DNA of 58,419 nt from an uncultured Acidimicrobiales bacterium (GCA_938023735.1 CALJDK010000057.1:1-58419), one strand, 5' to 3'; shown: positions 6,759 to 15,688, counted from the stretch's first letter. Numbers and translations are program-made. Notes: generated by a model from the sequence alone, not told the origin.

Positions 6759-7907
6759 CTAGGAAATAATGCTGCGCTTTGCGACTTCTTCGAGCATGAC
6801 TTCGGTTGCGCCGCCGCCGATTGGGAGGATGCGGGCGTCTCGGGCCATTCGTTCGATTGCTGATTCGCGCATGTAGCCCATGCCGCCGTGGAACTGGACG
6901 CAGTCGTACATGACCTGGTTGACCACTTCGCAACCCCAGGCTTTGACGCCCGACATCTCCTTTACGTTGTCGCCGCCCTGATCGTGAATCCATGCGGCGT
7001 GATACATCGAGGCGCGCACGGCATCGACCTTCGCCTGATTCATGGCCATGCGTTGACGGATGGCGCCGAGGTCGTAGAGGTGTCCGCCAAAGGCTTTGCG
7101 TTCCTGCGTGTAGGCGTTGGTCATGTCGATGGCCGCCTGCGCCGAGCCGACACCCATTCCCACCAGCACCATGCGTTCGTTCTGGAAGTTCTTCATTGTT
7201 TCGTAGAACCCGCGGTGCGGAGTGCCGAGGAGTTGATCGTCGGACACCCAGACGTCGTCGAGCACGAGTTCGCCCGTGTCGGAGCAAAGCCAGCCGTGCT
7301 TGTCGAGTTTGTTGGCGACGCTGAACCCTTCGGTGTCGGGCGGAACCAGGAACATCGAGATGCCGTACTTGTTCTCGGGGTCGGTGCGGGCGGCGACGAT
7401 GGTGAGATTGCCGTACACCGAGTTGGTGATGAACATTTTGCGGCCGTTGATTCGCCAGCCGTCGCCATCTTTCACCGCAGTCGAGCGGATTCCGGCGACG
7501 TCAGACCCAGCATCGGGTTCGCTGACGGCGATGGCGGTGATGAGTTCGCCGCTGATCATGCCGGGCACGTATTTGGCGAGTTGCTCGGGGCTGCCCGAGT
7601 TGAGCAGGTGGGGGCCGGCCATGTCGGTATGCACCAGCACCGTCACATCGAAGCCGGCGAAGGTCGAGGCGCCGAGGCCTTCGGAGAACGCCGCCGAGGC
7701 GAGCATGCCGAGGCCGAGGCCGCCGTGCTCCTGGGGAACGCGAAGGCTCAGCATTCCCAGCTCGCCCATCTTGGTGAGAACGTCGCGGGGCACCTTGCCC
7801 GCCTGCTCCCAGGCTTCGCCGTGGGGCGTTACTTCTTTCGATACGAACTCGACGGTCTGGTCGTAGATCGCTTCGAGTTCATCGGTCATGTAGGCGTTGC
7901 GAAGCAT
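6759..7907 (-). CDS. Acyl-CoA dehydrogenase
   Basis: An FAD-dependent acyl-CoA dehydrogenase (382 residues) that introduces a trans-2 double bond into an acyl-CoA and passes electrons to ETF. Typical motifs are AVSEPDAGSD (FAD/substrate loop), ITNSVYGN, RKAFGGHLYDLGAIR and the C-terminal FHGGMGYM. The usual catalytic Glu position near the C-terminus (YEGT) reads GGGAT. A Glu in the NERMVLVG helix aligns with the alternative base used by isovaleryl-CoA and long-chain dehydrogenases. The start was set at ATG 7907 because the upstream carboxylase gene ends at 7912. It is the last gene of the TetR/carboxylase operon, which points to a branched or longer-chain acyl-CoA substrate. Confidence 0.93.
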   Translation of the reverse strand: MLRNAYMTDELEAIYDQTVEFVSKEVTPHGEAWEQAGKVPRDVLTKMGELGMLSLRVPQEHGGLGLGMLASAAFSEGLGASTFAGFDVTVLVHTDMAGPHLLNSGSPEQLAKYVPGMISGELITAIAVSEPDAGSDVAGIRSTAVKDGDGWRINGRKMFITNSVYGNLTIVAARTDPENKYGISMFLVPPDTEGFSVANKLDKHGWLCSDTGELVLDDVWVSDDQLLGTPHRGFYETMKNFQNERMVLVGMGVGSAQAAIDMTNAYTQERKAFGGHLYDLGAIRQRMAMNQAKVDAVRASMYHAAWIHDQGGDNVKEMSGVKAWGCEVVNQVMYDCVQFHGGMGYMRESAIERMARDARILPIGGGATEVMLEEVAKRSIIS

Positions 7908-7911
7908 GGTT

Positions 7912-9825
7912 CTAACTTTCGTGAGCTGATTGGAAGGTAACGAGGGTGAAGCCGCTGGGGACGGTGTCGCCGACCGCCACTCGGACTTCGTCGACAATGG
8001 CCGTGGTGGAGGCGGTGAGCGAGTGCAGCATCTTCATCGCTTCGATCACCACCAGCACCTGGTCGGGTTCGACGGTATCGCCGGGAGCAACCTGCACCTC
8101 GACGACCACGGCAGGGAACGGCGATTCGATGTTGCCGCCGGCGGCAGCGCCCGCAACGTCGGGGGCGGCCCAGAGTTCGGAGCGGGTGAGCACATCGAAC
8201 GATGCGGTGTGGCCCGATCGCGTCACTGCAACCCGTCGGGCCTGGCGATCGACAACCGAAGAACCCGTCGACGCAGGAGCGTCAGGGTCGATGGGCACCG
8301 AGTGAACCTCGCCGTTGGAATCGCGAAGCGCCACGAGCCGAGGAGATCGGTGCGGCACTACCCGGAGGCGCCCGGCCGCAGACCACGGGCCAGCGTCGGC
8401 GGGGGCCTCGAATGCAGCCCAAACATGCGCTGCGGTGACCGCCGCATCGCTCACCGCCGGGGCGTCGGGGGGCGAGGTGTTGTCGAGGAAGCGCGTGGTG
8501 ACAGTTGCCGTGCGCACCGGTTCGGTGTCGATAAGCCAGCGATGGAACCCTGCGTTGTGGGTGAGGCCGCCCAGCACGAGCTTGTCGAGTGCGGCCGAAA
8601 GCTTGAGCCGCGCCGACTCGCGATCGGACCCCGCCACCACCAGCTTGGCGATCATCGAGTCGTAGTACGGGCTGATCTCGCTGCCGAGTTCGATACCGCT
8701 CTCCCAGCGAACTCCGTGGGGAACCGAGAGGCTGGTGATGATGCCGGTGTCGGGTGCGAAGTCGGCGTTGGGGTTTTCGGCGTTGATGCGGGCCTCGAAC
8801 GCATGGCCTCGGAGGGTCACGTCGCCTTGAGCGATGTTGAGCGGTTCGCCGATGGCCGAGCGGATCTGCTGCTCGACCAGGTCGACGCCGCTGATCTCTT
8901 CGGTGACCGGATGCTCCACCTGGAGGCGGGTGTTCATTTCGAGGAAGAAGTAGTCGCCGTTGATGGCATCGACCACAAACTCCACCGTGCCTGCCGAGTC
9001 GTATCCGATCGAGCGGGCGAGTTCGACGGCCGAGGATCGAAGACCCGAGCGGGTGCCGTCGGGCAGGTTGGGCGCTGGCGCTTCTTCGAGCACCTTCTGG
9101 TACCGGCGTTGCACCGAGCATTCGCGAGTGCCGAGTTCGATTACCGTGCCGTGCTTATCGCCGAGGATCTGCACCTCGACGTGACGGGGTTGGGTGATGT
9201 AGCGCTCGACGATCATGGCGTCGTCGCCGAACGAACGTTGCGACTCGGCCATCGCCTCGGCGAGGGCGGCGTCGAAACCGGCGTCGTCTTCGACGATACG
9301 AATTCCCTTTCCGCCGCCACCGGCCGCGGCCTTTACGAGCACCGGGTAGCCGATGTCGCGCGCCGCCTGGGCGAGCCGAGCGGGATCCTGATCGCCGTCG
9401 AATCCGGGAATGATGGGCACGCCGGCTTCGGTGGCAATGCGCCGAGCGTTGATCTTTGAACCCATCTGATCGATGACCGTCGGGTCCGGTCCGATCCAAA
9501 CCAATCCGGCTTCGATGACTTCCCGAGCAAAGTCGGCGTTCTCAGAAAGGAAGCCATAGCCGGGGTGCACGGCGGTGGCGCCGGTTCGAGCGGCGGCGTC
9601 GAGCAGCGCGGCCGAGGAGAGGTACGAGTCGGCCAAGGCAGCGGGGCCGAGTCGGGTGCTGATGGTGGCTTCGCTCACAAACGGGGCATCGGCGTCGGGG
9701 TCGGCAAACGCCGCCACGGTTTCGTGACCAAGAGAATGCGCGGTTCGAATAACCCGGCGAGCGATTTCGCCCCGGTTGGCGATGAGGATGCGCTGTCTCG
9801 ATGGATTGCTGGTTGCTTCGGTCAT
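7912..9825 (-). CDS. Acyl-CoA carboxylase alpha subunit (biotin carboxylase + biotin carrier)
   Basis: A fused biotin carboxylase/biotin carrier protein of about 637 residues. The N-terminus has the RILIANRGEIA signature, the ATP-grasp region includes KAAAGGGGKGIR, and the active-site segment EMNTRLQVEHPVTE is complete. The C-terminal ~75 residues are a biotinyl domain with EAMKM, the Lys being the biotin site. With the carboxyltransferase gene just upstream (stop at 9838) it forms a 3-methylcrotonyl-, propionyl- or geranyl-CoA-type carboxylase; the partner looks most like methylcrotonyl-CoA carboxylase. The ATG at 9825 is favoured over a GTG one codon earlier, because the GGGGAGA ribosome site overlaps the upstream stop codon. 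Confidence 0.95.
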   Translation of the reverse strand: MTEATSNPSRQRILIANRGEIARRVIRTAHSLGHETVAAFADPDADAPFVSEATISTRLGPAALADSYLSSAALLDAAARTGATAVHPGYGFLSENADFAREVIEAGLVWIGPDPTVIDQMGSKINARRIATEAGVPIIPGFDGDQDPARLAQAARDIGYPVLVKAAAGGGGKGIRIVEDDAGFDAALAEAMAESQRSFGDDAMIVERYITQPRHVEVQILGDKHGTVIELGTRECSVQRRYQKVLEEAPAPNLPDGTRSGLRSSAVELARSIGYDSAGTVEFVVDAINGDYFFLEMNTRLQVEHPVTEEISGVDLVEQQIRSAIGEPLNIAQGDVTLRGHAFEARINAENPNADFAPDTGIITSLSVPHGVRWESGIELGSEISPYYDSMIAKLVVAGSDRESARLKLSAALDKLVLGGLTHNAGFHRWLIDTEPVRTATVTTRFLDNTSPPDAPAVSDAAVTAAHVWAAFEAPADAGPWSAAGRLRVVPHRSPRLVALRDSNGEVHSVPIDPDAPASTGSSVVDRQARRVAVTRSGHTASFDVLTRSELWAAPDVAGAAAGGNIESPFPAVVVEVQVAPGDTVEPDQVLVVIEAMKMLHSLTASTTAIVDEVRVAVGDTVPSGFTLVTFQSAHES

Positions 9826-9837
9826 CACGATCTCCCC

Positions 9838-11460
9838 TTACATCCGGTACACGAGCGGCGGACCGACCGGCGGTTCGTCTTGTCGGGCGGCCAGGCTCAG
9901 ACACAGCCCCAGGATGTCGCGGGTGTGCACCGGGTCGATGAGGCCGTCGTCCCAGAGTCGGCTGGTGGCGTAGTAGGGGTTGCTCTGCGTCTCGTATTGC
10001 TCGGCTACCTCAGCTCGCATGGCCGCCACCTCTTCCTCGGTGGTGTCGTCGCCTTTGAGACCAGCGAGACGAATGTCGACCAACACGGTTTGGGCGGTGG
10101 CTGCCGACATGGTGGCGATACGCGAGTTGGGCCAGGCAAAGAGGAACCGTGGGTTGAAACCCCGCCCGCACATGCCGTAGTTACCAGCGCCATACGCGCC
10201 GCCGATAAGCACCGTGTACTTCGGCACGGTGGCGTTGGCGACCGCGCTGACCATCTTGGCTCCGTGTTTGGCGATGCCACCGGCTTCGGCTTCGCTTCCC
10301 ACCATGTAGCCGGAGGTGTTCTGAAGAAAGACCAGAGGGATACGACGCTGCTCGCACAGTTCGATGAAGTGGGTGGCCTTGAGAGCGGCTTCGGCGAAGA
10401 TCACACCGTCGTTGGCGATAATGCCCACCTGGTGACCCCACATCCGGGCAAATCCGGTGACGATGGTCGAGCCCCAGTCGGGTTTGAATTCGGCAAACTT
10501 CGAGCCGTCGACCAAGCGGGCGATGATCTCTGTGACGTCGAAGGGAATGCGGTCGTCGGCCGACACGATGCCGTAAATCTCGGCCGGGTCGAAGGCCGGG
10601 GGTTCGGGGTCGACGTAGTCGAGCCACCCCTGGCGGTCGCTAATGCGCCGTTGGTTGACCGACTCGCAGAGCTCGCGGAGCTTGCCGTAGGCCTCGGCTT
10701 CGGTTTGGGCGATGTAGTCCGAAACCCCCGAGGTCATCGTGTGCAGTACTGCACCGCCCAGATCGTCAGCGTCGATGATCTCGCCGAGCGCCGCCTTCAC
10801 GATGGGTGGGCCGCCAAGGAAGATGCGCCCGATGCCTTCCACCATGATGACTTCGTCGGACAGGGCTGGCACATATGCGCCACCCGCCGTGCAGCCGCCC
10901 AGAACCACCGACAGCTGCGGCAAGCCTTGTGCCGAGAGTCGGGCCTGACGGTAGAACGATCCGCCGAAGTGATCCTTGTCGGGGAAGATCTCGTCCTGGA
11001 GTGGAAGGAACGCTCCCCCACTATCGACCAGGTAGATCACGCCCAGACCGTTTTGTTCGGCGATTTCCTGCGCCCGAACGTGCTTCTTGATCGACACCGG
11101 AAGCAGGGAGCCGCCTTTCACGGTGGCGTCGTTGGCAATGAACATCCACGGCACGCCGTGCACGGTGCCCACGCCGGTGACGATGCCGGCACCGGGTGCG
11201 GCGTTGTCGTACTGGCCATACCCACTGAGGGTGGATAGCTCGAGGAAAGGGGTGTCAGCGTCGATGACCATGTCGATGCGATCGCGCACCATGTGCTTGC
11301 CGCGAGCAAGGTGTCGCTCGATTGAGCGCTCTCGATTGTGGCCACCGTCGATCGCCCACTGCTGACGTTCGGACAGCGTGGCGATCTCTTGGAGATACGC
11401 GTCGCGGTTGGCGACAAAGCTGGGCGAACCCGTGTCGACCTTCGATGTGTGTGCCCGCAT
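9838..11460 (-). CDS. Acyl-CoA carboxylase beta subunit (carboxyltransferase), methylcrotonyl-CoA carboxylase-like
   Basis: A 540-residue carboxyltransferase that transfers CO2 from biotin to an acyl-CoA. Characteristic segments are VYLVDSGGAFLPLQDE in slightly varied form (VIYLVDSGG), DEIFPDKDHFGGSFY, GGCTAGGAYVPALSDE and the second-domain NTSGYMVGSEAEAGGIAK. The QDEIFPDKDHFG block is typical of methylcrotonyl-CoA and geranyl-CoA carboxylases rather than propionyl-CoA carboxylases. Its ATG overlaps the TetR stop codon (TGATG), so the two are translationally coupled. A Liu-type leucine/isovalerate degradation role is the best guess, but HMG-CoA lyase and methylglutaconyl-CoA hydratase genes are not in the window. 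Confidence 0.93.
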   Translation of the reverse strand: MRAHTSKVDTGSPSFVANRDAYLQEIATLSERQQWAIDGGHNRERSIERHLARGKHMVRDRIDMVIDADTPFLELSTLSGYGQYDNAAPGAGIVTGVGTVHGVPWMFIANDATVKGGSLLPVSIKKHVRAQEIAEQNGLGVIYLVDSGGAFLPLQDEIFPDKDHFGGSFYRQARLSAQGLPQLSVVLGGCTAGGAYVPALSDEVIMVEGIGRIFLGGPPIVKAALGEIIDADDLGGAVLHTMTSGVSDYIAQTEAEAYGKLRELCESVNQRRISDRQGWLDYVDPEPPAFDPAEIYGIVSADDRIPFDVTEIIARLVDGSKFAEFKPDWGSTIVTGFARMWGHQVGIIANDGVIFAEAALKATHFIELCEQRRIPLVFLQNTSGYMVGSEAEAGGIAKHGAKMVSAVANATVPKYTVLIGGAYGAGNYGMCGRGFNPRFLFAWPNSRIATMSAATAQTVLVDIRLAGLKGDDTTEEEVAAMRAEVAEQYETQSNPYYATSRLWDDGLIDPVHTRDILGLCLSLAARQDEPPVGPPLVYRM

Positions 11461-12113
11461 CAGCGTGCTCCCCCGCTCGCGGCGCGTCGACTATGTGCTG
11501 CGTTTGCGGATCCTACGCCGTGCCAAAACTGATCGACGATCATGTCGGCCAGATCGTCGAGGGTCAGCACCCCTGCCGGATCGAACCACTCGATGGTCGA
11601 GTTCATCCCACCGAACAAAACCAACCGGGCGATGCTGGTATCGCTGGCGTTCAACGAACCTTGCTGCTCAAGCCGGTCGAACAAGCCGGCCCACATAGCT
11701 TCGTAGCTGTCGCGCCGCGGCACGATGGCGTCGTAGATGACGGGCGGCGCATTGTGAAAGGTGGTGACGTGGGCCGCGGTGTAGGGACCAAACTCAAACA
11801 GCGAGCCCAGGTGCGCTCGTACATGCTCTCGCAAGAGCGTCTCGGCCTCGGATGTGCTGGTCGCTTCCACCTGTTCGAACGCGGTGACCATCACTTCGAT
11901 GCCGCGCTCGAGGATTGCGGTGAAGATCTCGTCCTTGGAAGCAAAGTGGTGGTAGAGCGAGGCGGCCTTCACGCCGACCGACGATGCGATATCGCGCATC
12001 GATGTTGCAGCGAAACCTTTGTCGAGAATCAGTTGTGCCGCGCGGTCGAGGATTCGAGTTCGACTTGCGGGCGGGCTCTCGCTCTCAAGATTGGTCGTCA
12101 TGGCCGTACTCAT
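11460..12113 (-). CDS. TetR-family regulator of the acyl-CoA carboxylase operon
   Basis: A 217-residue TetR repressor. The N-terminal helix-turn-helix is clear (RTRILDRAAQLILDKGF followed by SMRDIASSVGVKAASLYHHF). The C-terminal domain is variable, as expected for a ligand-binding domain. It is the first gene of the operon and overlaps the carboxyltransferase start by one base. A perfect 8+8 bp inverted repeat lies 10 nt upstream of the ATG, so autoregulation and control of the whole operon by an acyl-CoA or related ligand is likely. AAGGTG serves as ribosome site. Confidence 0.93.
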   Translation of the reverse strand: MSTAMTTNLESESPPASRTRILDRAAQLILDKGFAATSMRDIASSVGVKAASLYHHFASKDEIFTAILERGIEVMVTAFEQVEATSTSEAETLLREHVRAHLGSLFEFGPYTAAHVTTFHNAPPVIYDAIVPRRDSYEAMWAGLFDRLEQQGSLNASDTSIARLVLFGGMNSTIEWFDPAGVLTLDDLADMIVDQFWHGVGSANAAHSRRAASGGAR

Positions 12114-12123
12114 ATCGGCACCT

Positions 12124-12143
12124 TACCTAACGAATGTTAGGTA
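12124..12143. promoter_or_regulatory. Inverted-repeat operator for the TetR regulator
   Basis: TACCTAACGAATGTTAGGTA is a perfect inverted repeat with 8-bp arms (TACCTAAC/GTTAGGTA) around a 4-bp centre. It lies 10 nt upstream of the TetR start codon, the usual place for an autoregulatory TetR operator. The remaining ~165 nt up to the divergent cytochrome c gene show no other clear element. Confidence 0.75.
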
Positions 12144-12309
12144 GGCCAGCCCGGCCACGAACAGCGGCGATGTGGCAGAGAACCGTCATTCCATCGCCCC
12201 GTTTGTCGATAGGACAGGCGACACTGTACGAAGTCTTCTTGAACTCACGTAGCCAACCCGTACCAAATCACCGTACGATGGCGCCGACCCGACTGCCTCG
12301 GAGGCTGTC

Positions 12310-13101
12310 TTGACCGAAGTACCAGATCATCTCCTCGAGCGCTCCCGTGCCGCTCGTGCTCGTCTTACCGGCGAAGGCGGCAGCGCGGGAGATTCCGCGC
12401 CCGCCGGAGATTCCGCTCCCGCCGCGAGTGCAGCGGTCGAAGCCGCTCCCGCAGCTGCGGCGCCCGTTGCTGCGGCACCGGCCGAGATCGAGAAACCACC
12501 CGAGCCAGTTCCACCGTTTGTTCAGGCCGCGCTCGAACGCAAAAAGGTTCCGTCGTGGGCCTTCTTTATCGTGCTCATGCTTCCCATTTGGGCCTTCTTC
12601 TATGTCGGCACGCTCGAGCGTCCGCCCGAAGAGGGAATCCTCAGCATCGGCGGCGAGGTCTACGCAACAAACTGTTCCGGTTGCCACGGTGCCAGCGGTG
12701 GTGGCGGCAGCGGTCCCGCACTCTCTGGTGGCGAGGTCGCAATGACCTTTCCCGATGCCGCATCTCAAATCTGGTGGGTCGTCAACGGCTCAGCGCCGGC
12801 TGGTACGCCCTACGGCGATCCCAACCGCAACGGCGGACAGCGCATCTCACTCGAATGGAGTGGCGCACAGATGCCGGCTTTCGGAGCCAACCTGTCGGCC
12901 GTCGAGCTTCTCGAAGCGATCTACTACGAGCGGGTCACCCACGGCCAGGTCGATACCGACACTGAAGATCTTCACGCCATCGAATACATCGTCGACCATG
13001 CCGCCGACTTCGAGCTTGGCGGAAACTTTGAAGAAGGCATCAGCATCGAGGAAATCCAAGCGATCCTCGATGCAGCAACCGCCGAACTCGAAGAGGGCTA
13101 A
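12310..13101 (+). CDS. Membrane-anchored monoheme cytochrome c
   Basis: A 263-residue cytochrome c with one haem motif, CSGCH at about residue 122, in a class I cytochrome domain of ~125 residues. One membrane helix (about residues 82-98) follows an Ala/Pro-rich cytoplasmic segment. The protein opens with VPDHLLERSRAARA, nearly the motif found twice in the cytochrome b C-terminal subunit encoded at 3481-4266, so the two may share a docking or assembly partner. It probably carries electrons between the bc complex and a terminal oxidase. The start is a TTG at 12310, supported by GGAGG at 12300-12304 with 5-nt spacing; no ATG fits. Confidence 0.88.
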   Translation: MTEVPDHLLERSRAARARLTGEGGSAGDSAPAGDSAPAASAAVEAAPAAAAPVAAAPAEIEKPPEPVPPFVQAALERKKVPSWAFFIVLMLPIWAFFYVGTLERPPEEGILSIGGEVYATNCSGCHGASGGGGSGPALSGGEVAMTFPDAASQIWWVVNGSAPAGTPYGDPNRNGGQRISLEWSGAQMPAFGANLSAVELLEAIYYERVTHGQVDTDTEDLHAIEYIVDHAADFELGGNFEEGISIEEIQAILDAATAELEEG

Positions 13102-13127
13102 CCAGCCGATTTCGCTTGGTTAGCTTT
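13097..13127. terminator. Candidate bidirectional terminator between convergent genes
   Basis: GCTAACCA and TGGTTAGC form a perfect 8-bp stem around a 12-nt loop, followed on the + strand by TTT. The stem includes the stop codons of both the cytochrome c gene and the convergent ABC-F gene. The T-run is short, so strength is uncertain. Confidence 0.5.
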
Positions 13128-14763
13128 CCCTGGTTAGTGGTTTTGCCAGGCGGACTGCGCCGAGGTCTTCGGGCGCGGTTAGTGCAGCCATTGCTGATTC
13201 GAAGTCTGGGAGCGAGTACACATCGCCGTCGTCGTTAATCATCACGAAGCGGTCGAGCTGCGACAGGAACGATCGGTCGTGACTCACGGCAATCACCGTG
13301 CCCAGGAATCCATCGAGCGCCTGCTCGAGCACCTCGGATGAATCGACATCAAGGTTGTCGGTGGGCTCATCGAGCAACAAGACGTTGTGGCCTTCAAGCT
13401 CGAGGCAGAGAATTTCGAGCCGAGCCTTCTGCCCGCCCGACAGCGTCTCGAACTCCTGGCGGGCCTGATTGGCCAATCCGTAGCGAGCCAACGATTTCAT
13501 AGCCTTCTCGTCGTCGCTGACCCGCTGGCGGACGATGTCGAAACAGGCGTGACCCAAAAAGTCGGGCCGATCGTTGATCTGGGTAAACGTGCCGATCGAG
13601 GTTCGCGGACCCAACTTGAACGAGCCTTCGGTGGGTTCAAGCTCGCCAGAAAGCGCTCGAAGCAGATGCGACTTGCCGGTGCCGTTGGGGCCAATAAGCC
13701 CAACCCGCTCACCGAAGTGCACTTCGTCGCTGAACGGCAGAAACAAGTCGCTCACCGACAGCTCGGCGAAGGCCAGCACTCGACGCGATGAGTCGGCGCC
13801 TCGGAGTTTGACGTGCAGATTCTGATCGGGGACCGGGGGCGGTGGCGGACCCGCCTTCACAAAGCGCTCCCAGCGAGTCTCGGCGGCATTGGCCTTCGTG
13901 GCGTTCTTGAAGTTCTGCGCCGCCCGCGTCTTCATGGTTTTCATGTGGCGAAACAGCCGACGCTCTTCGTCGTTCCACCGCTTCACCGCATCGCCCAAAA
14001 GGCGCTGGCGTTTCTCGCGAGCCTCGGGGTAGTCGGCATAGGAACCGCCGTGCACCCATGCCCCCGACCCCTCGATAACCACGGCCTTGTTGGCAACTTT
14101 CTCCAGAAGCGCACGGTCGTGGCTCACCATCAAGATGGTGCTCCGGCATTTCTGAATCTCCTCTTCCAACCAAAGCCGGGTTGGAATATCGAGGTAGTTG
14201 TCGGGCTCATCGAGCAGGAGCACATCGACACCAGAGGTGAGCAGCAGGTCGAGAACCAGCCGCTTGCGCTCGCCACCCGACAGCTCCGACACCAAGCGCT
14301 GGCTGAAGTCGTCGATGGGTGTCTTGACGCTGCGACCTGCGGCTGCCGCCCACTGGGTTTCGAGGTCGTAGCCGCCGAGGTCACCCCACTCGGTCAGCGC
14401 CTCGGCGAACGCCATGCCGTCGTCCGCGCCACTGGCCATCGCCTCCTCCGCGGCGAGAAGTGCCCGGCCACTTTCGCGCAGCTGCGCTGGCGCTACCTCG
14501 ATGAGCATCTGGCGCAGCGTGTCGTCGGGCTGGGACATGCCGACATCCTGGGTCATCGACAGGAAGCTTCCTTCGATCACAAAGTCACCGGAGTCGGCTT
14601 CCAGTTCGCCCGACAGGATCTTGAGAATTGTGCTTTTCCCGACACCGTTGGCGCCCACGATTACCGCGTGCTCGCCAGGCGAAACGCCGAAGCTCACATC
14701 GAAGAACAGTGGCTCCGATGCCGGAGGCGCATACTCGAGTTCGGAGACAACAATCCCAGCCAT
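13120..14763 (-). CDS. ABC-F family ATPase (ribosome-associated)
   Basis: A soluble 547-residue protein with two ABC ATPase domains and no membrane helix. The Walker A motifs are GANGVGKST (domain 1) and GPNGTGKSH (domain 2). The signatures are LSGGERKRL and LSGGQKARL, and the Walker B/LLDEP motifs precede the D-loops. A linker rich in basic and aromatic residues joins the domains, as in ABC-F proteins that enter the ribosomal E site. The frame is open ~135 nt further upstream, but the ATG at 14763 begins the recognisable domain, and the upstream part would be Cys/Arg-rich nonsense. Translation regulation or ribosome rescue/antibiotic protection is expected from the family; which one is not evident. 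Confidence 0.92.
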   Translation of the reverse strand: MAGIVVSELEYAPPASEPLFFDVSFGVSPGEHAVIVGANGVGKSTILKILSGELEADSGDFVIEGSFLSMTQDVGMSQPDDTLRQMLIEVAPAQLRESGRALLAAEEAMASGADDGMAFAEALTEWGDLGGYDLETQWAAAAGRSVKTPIDDFSQRLVSELSGGERKRLVLDLLLTSGVDVLLLDEPDNYLDIPTRLWLEEEIQKCRSTILMVSHDRALLEKVANKAVVIEGSGAWVHGGSYADYPEAREKRQRLLGDAVKRWNDEERRLFRHMKTMKTRAAQNFKNATKANAAETRWERFVKAGPPPPPVPDQNLHVKLRGADSSRRVLAFAELSVSDLFLPFSDEVHFGERVGLIGPNGTGKSHLLRALSGELEPTEGSFKLGPRTSIGTFTQINDRPDFLGHACFDIVRQRVSDDEKAMKSLARYGLANQARQEFETLSGGQKARLEILCLELEGHNVLLLDEPTDNLDVDSSEVLEQALDGFLGTVIAVSHDRSFLSQLDRFVMINDDGDVYSLPDFESAMAALTAPEDLGAVRLAKPLTRES

Positions 14764-14789
14764 CCCACAGCTTCGCAGCAATTGTGTTG

Positions 14790-15098
14790 CTAGCTCGCCA
14801 CGGACCGACGTGAGAGCCCGAACCAGACCACCGTGGACACAACACCGAGGGCCACAACAACCACAAGATGGTCGAGCGCATCGCCAGCACCCAGCCACGG
14901 TTCCTGAATGGTGCGCATTACATGGGCCAGCGGCATCCAGTTGGCGATGGCGCGCATGGTGTCGTTGAGGGCGTCAGGTGGAGGGCCACCGCCACCCAGC
15001 AGGAACATCGGGAAGAACGCGGTGAGCCCAAGACTCTGCGCTGCTCGAGCACTCGGCATGAGCCAGCCGACGGCCAGACGGAGACAGGTAGGGTCCAC
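14790..15098 (-). pseudogene. C-terminal remnant of an ABC-2 type transporter permease
   Basis: About 100 codons that read like the last third of an ABC-2 membrane permease, with SARAAQSLGLTAFFPMFLLG and NWMPLAHVMRTIQEPWLG followed by a final membrane helix and a short basic tail. Full-length family members have ~240-270 residues and six helices; only about two remain. The frame ends abruptly near 15098, three bases before the divergent NTF2-like gene at 15101, and no ATP-binding partner gene is adjacent. This looks like a deletion scar, though a residual short protein cannot be excluded. Confidence 0.6.
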
Positions 15099-15100
15099 TG

Positions 15101-15655
15101 ATGGAGTTGACCGAAACCAGCTCGGGTATTTCTCGACTGCTCGCCAAGGATGCGATCACCGACGTGCTGTATCGGTATTGCCGAGGAATCGACCGGTTCG
15201 ACCTCGACCTGGTTCGCAGCTGCTACCACCCTGACGCCACCGATGATCACGGCTCGTTCCGTGGTGGCATCGACGAGTACCTGGCCTGGGTCGAACCAAT
15301 ACTGGCCAGATACGACCGCACGTTCCACTTCGTCGGCAACATCATCATCGACTTCGAGTTGCCGCAACGAGGCTTACGACGTCAACCGGTCGAGCCGGGG
15401 AATAGAGCGTGGACTGAAACCTATGGCGTCGCCCATCACGAAAACGCCGGCGGACCAACCCACGCAAACTTGGCCACGGCATTTCGGTTTATCGACCGAT
15501 TCGAGAACCGGGGTGGCACCTGGGCCATCGCCGCCCGAACCGCCACAACCGAGTGGAGCCGCAAAGACGACGAGTCGAACTGGTGGATTCCCCCGGATGG
15601 CTTCGAACGCGGGACCCGCGATGACTCGGATCCGCTTTACCGTTCATTCGGCTGA
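15101..15655 (+). CDS. SnoaL/NTF2-like fold protein
   Basis: A 184-residue protein of the nuclear transport factor 2-like superfamily, of the kind annotated as SnoaL_4. The N-terminal helix pair and following segment (AITDVLYRYCRGIDRFDLDL, then CYHPDATDDHG) are characteristic. The middle part HFVGNIIIDFE and ETYGVAHHE fits the conical barrel. Members include dehydratases, cyclases and hydroxylating-dioxygenase small subunits, so the substrate cannot be read from sequence. The ATG starts three bases from the permease remnant on the other strand. Confidence 0.82.
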   Translation: MELTETSSGISRLLAKDAITDVLYRYCRGIDRFDLDLVRSCYHPDATDDHGSFRGGIDEYLAWVEPILARYDRTFHFVGNIIIDFELPQRGLRRQPVEPGNRAWTETYGVAHHENAGGPTHANLATAFRFIDRFENRGGTWAIAARTATTEWSRKDDESNWWIPPDGFERGTRDDSDPLYRSFG

Positions 15656-15688
15656 AACCGGCTGCACCCGCTGAACCGAAAGTCCTCG

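Noticed and set aside
6888..7940. Long + strand frames at 6888-7940, 7930-9459 and 9565-11238
   Set aside because: They mirror the acyl-CoA dehydrogenase and carboxylase genes; their His/Asp/Gly-rich translations are typical antisense artefacts.
14764..14898. N-terminal extension of the ABC-F protein
   Set aside because: The extra 45 codons are Cys/Arg-rich and overlap the permease remnant; the family starts at the ATG at 14763.
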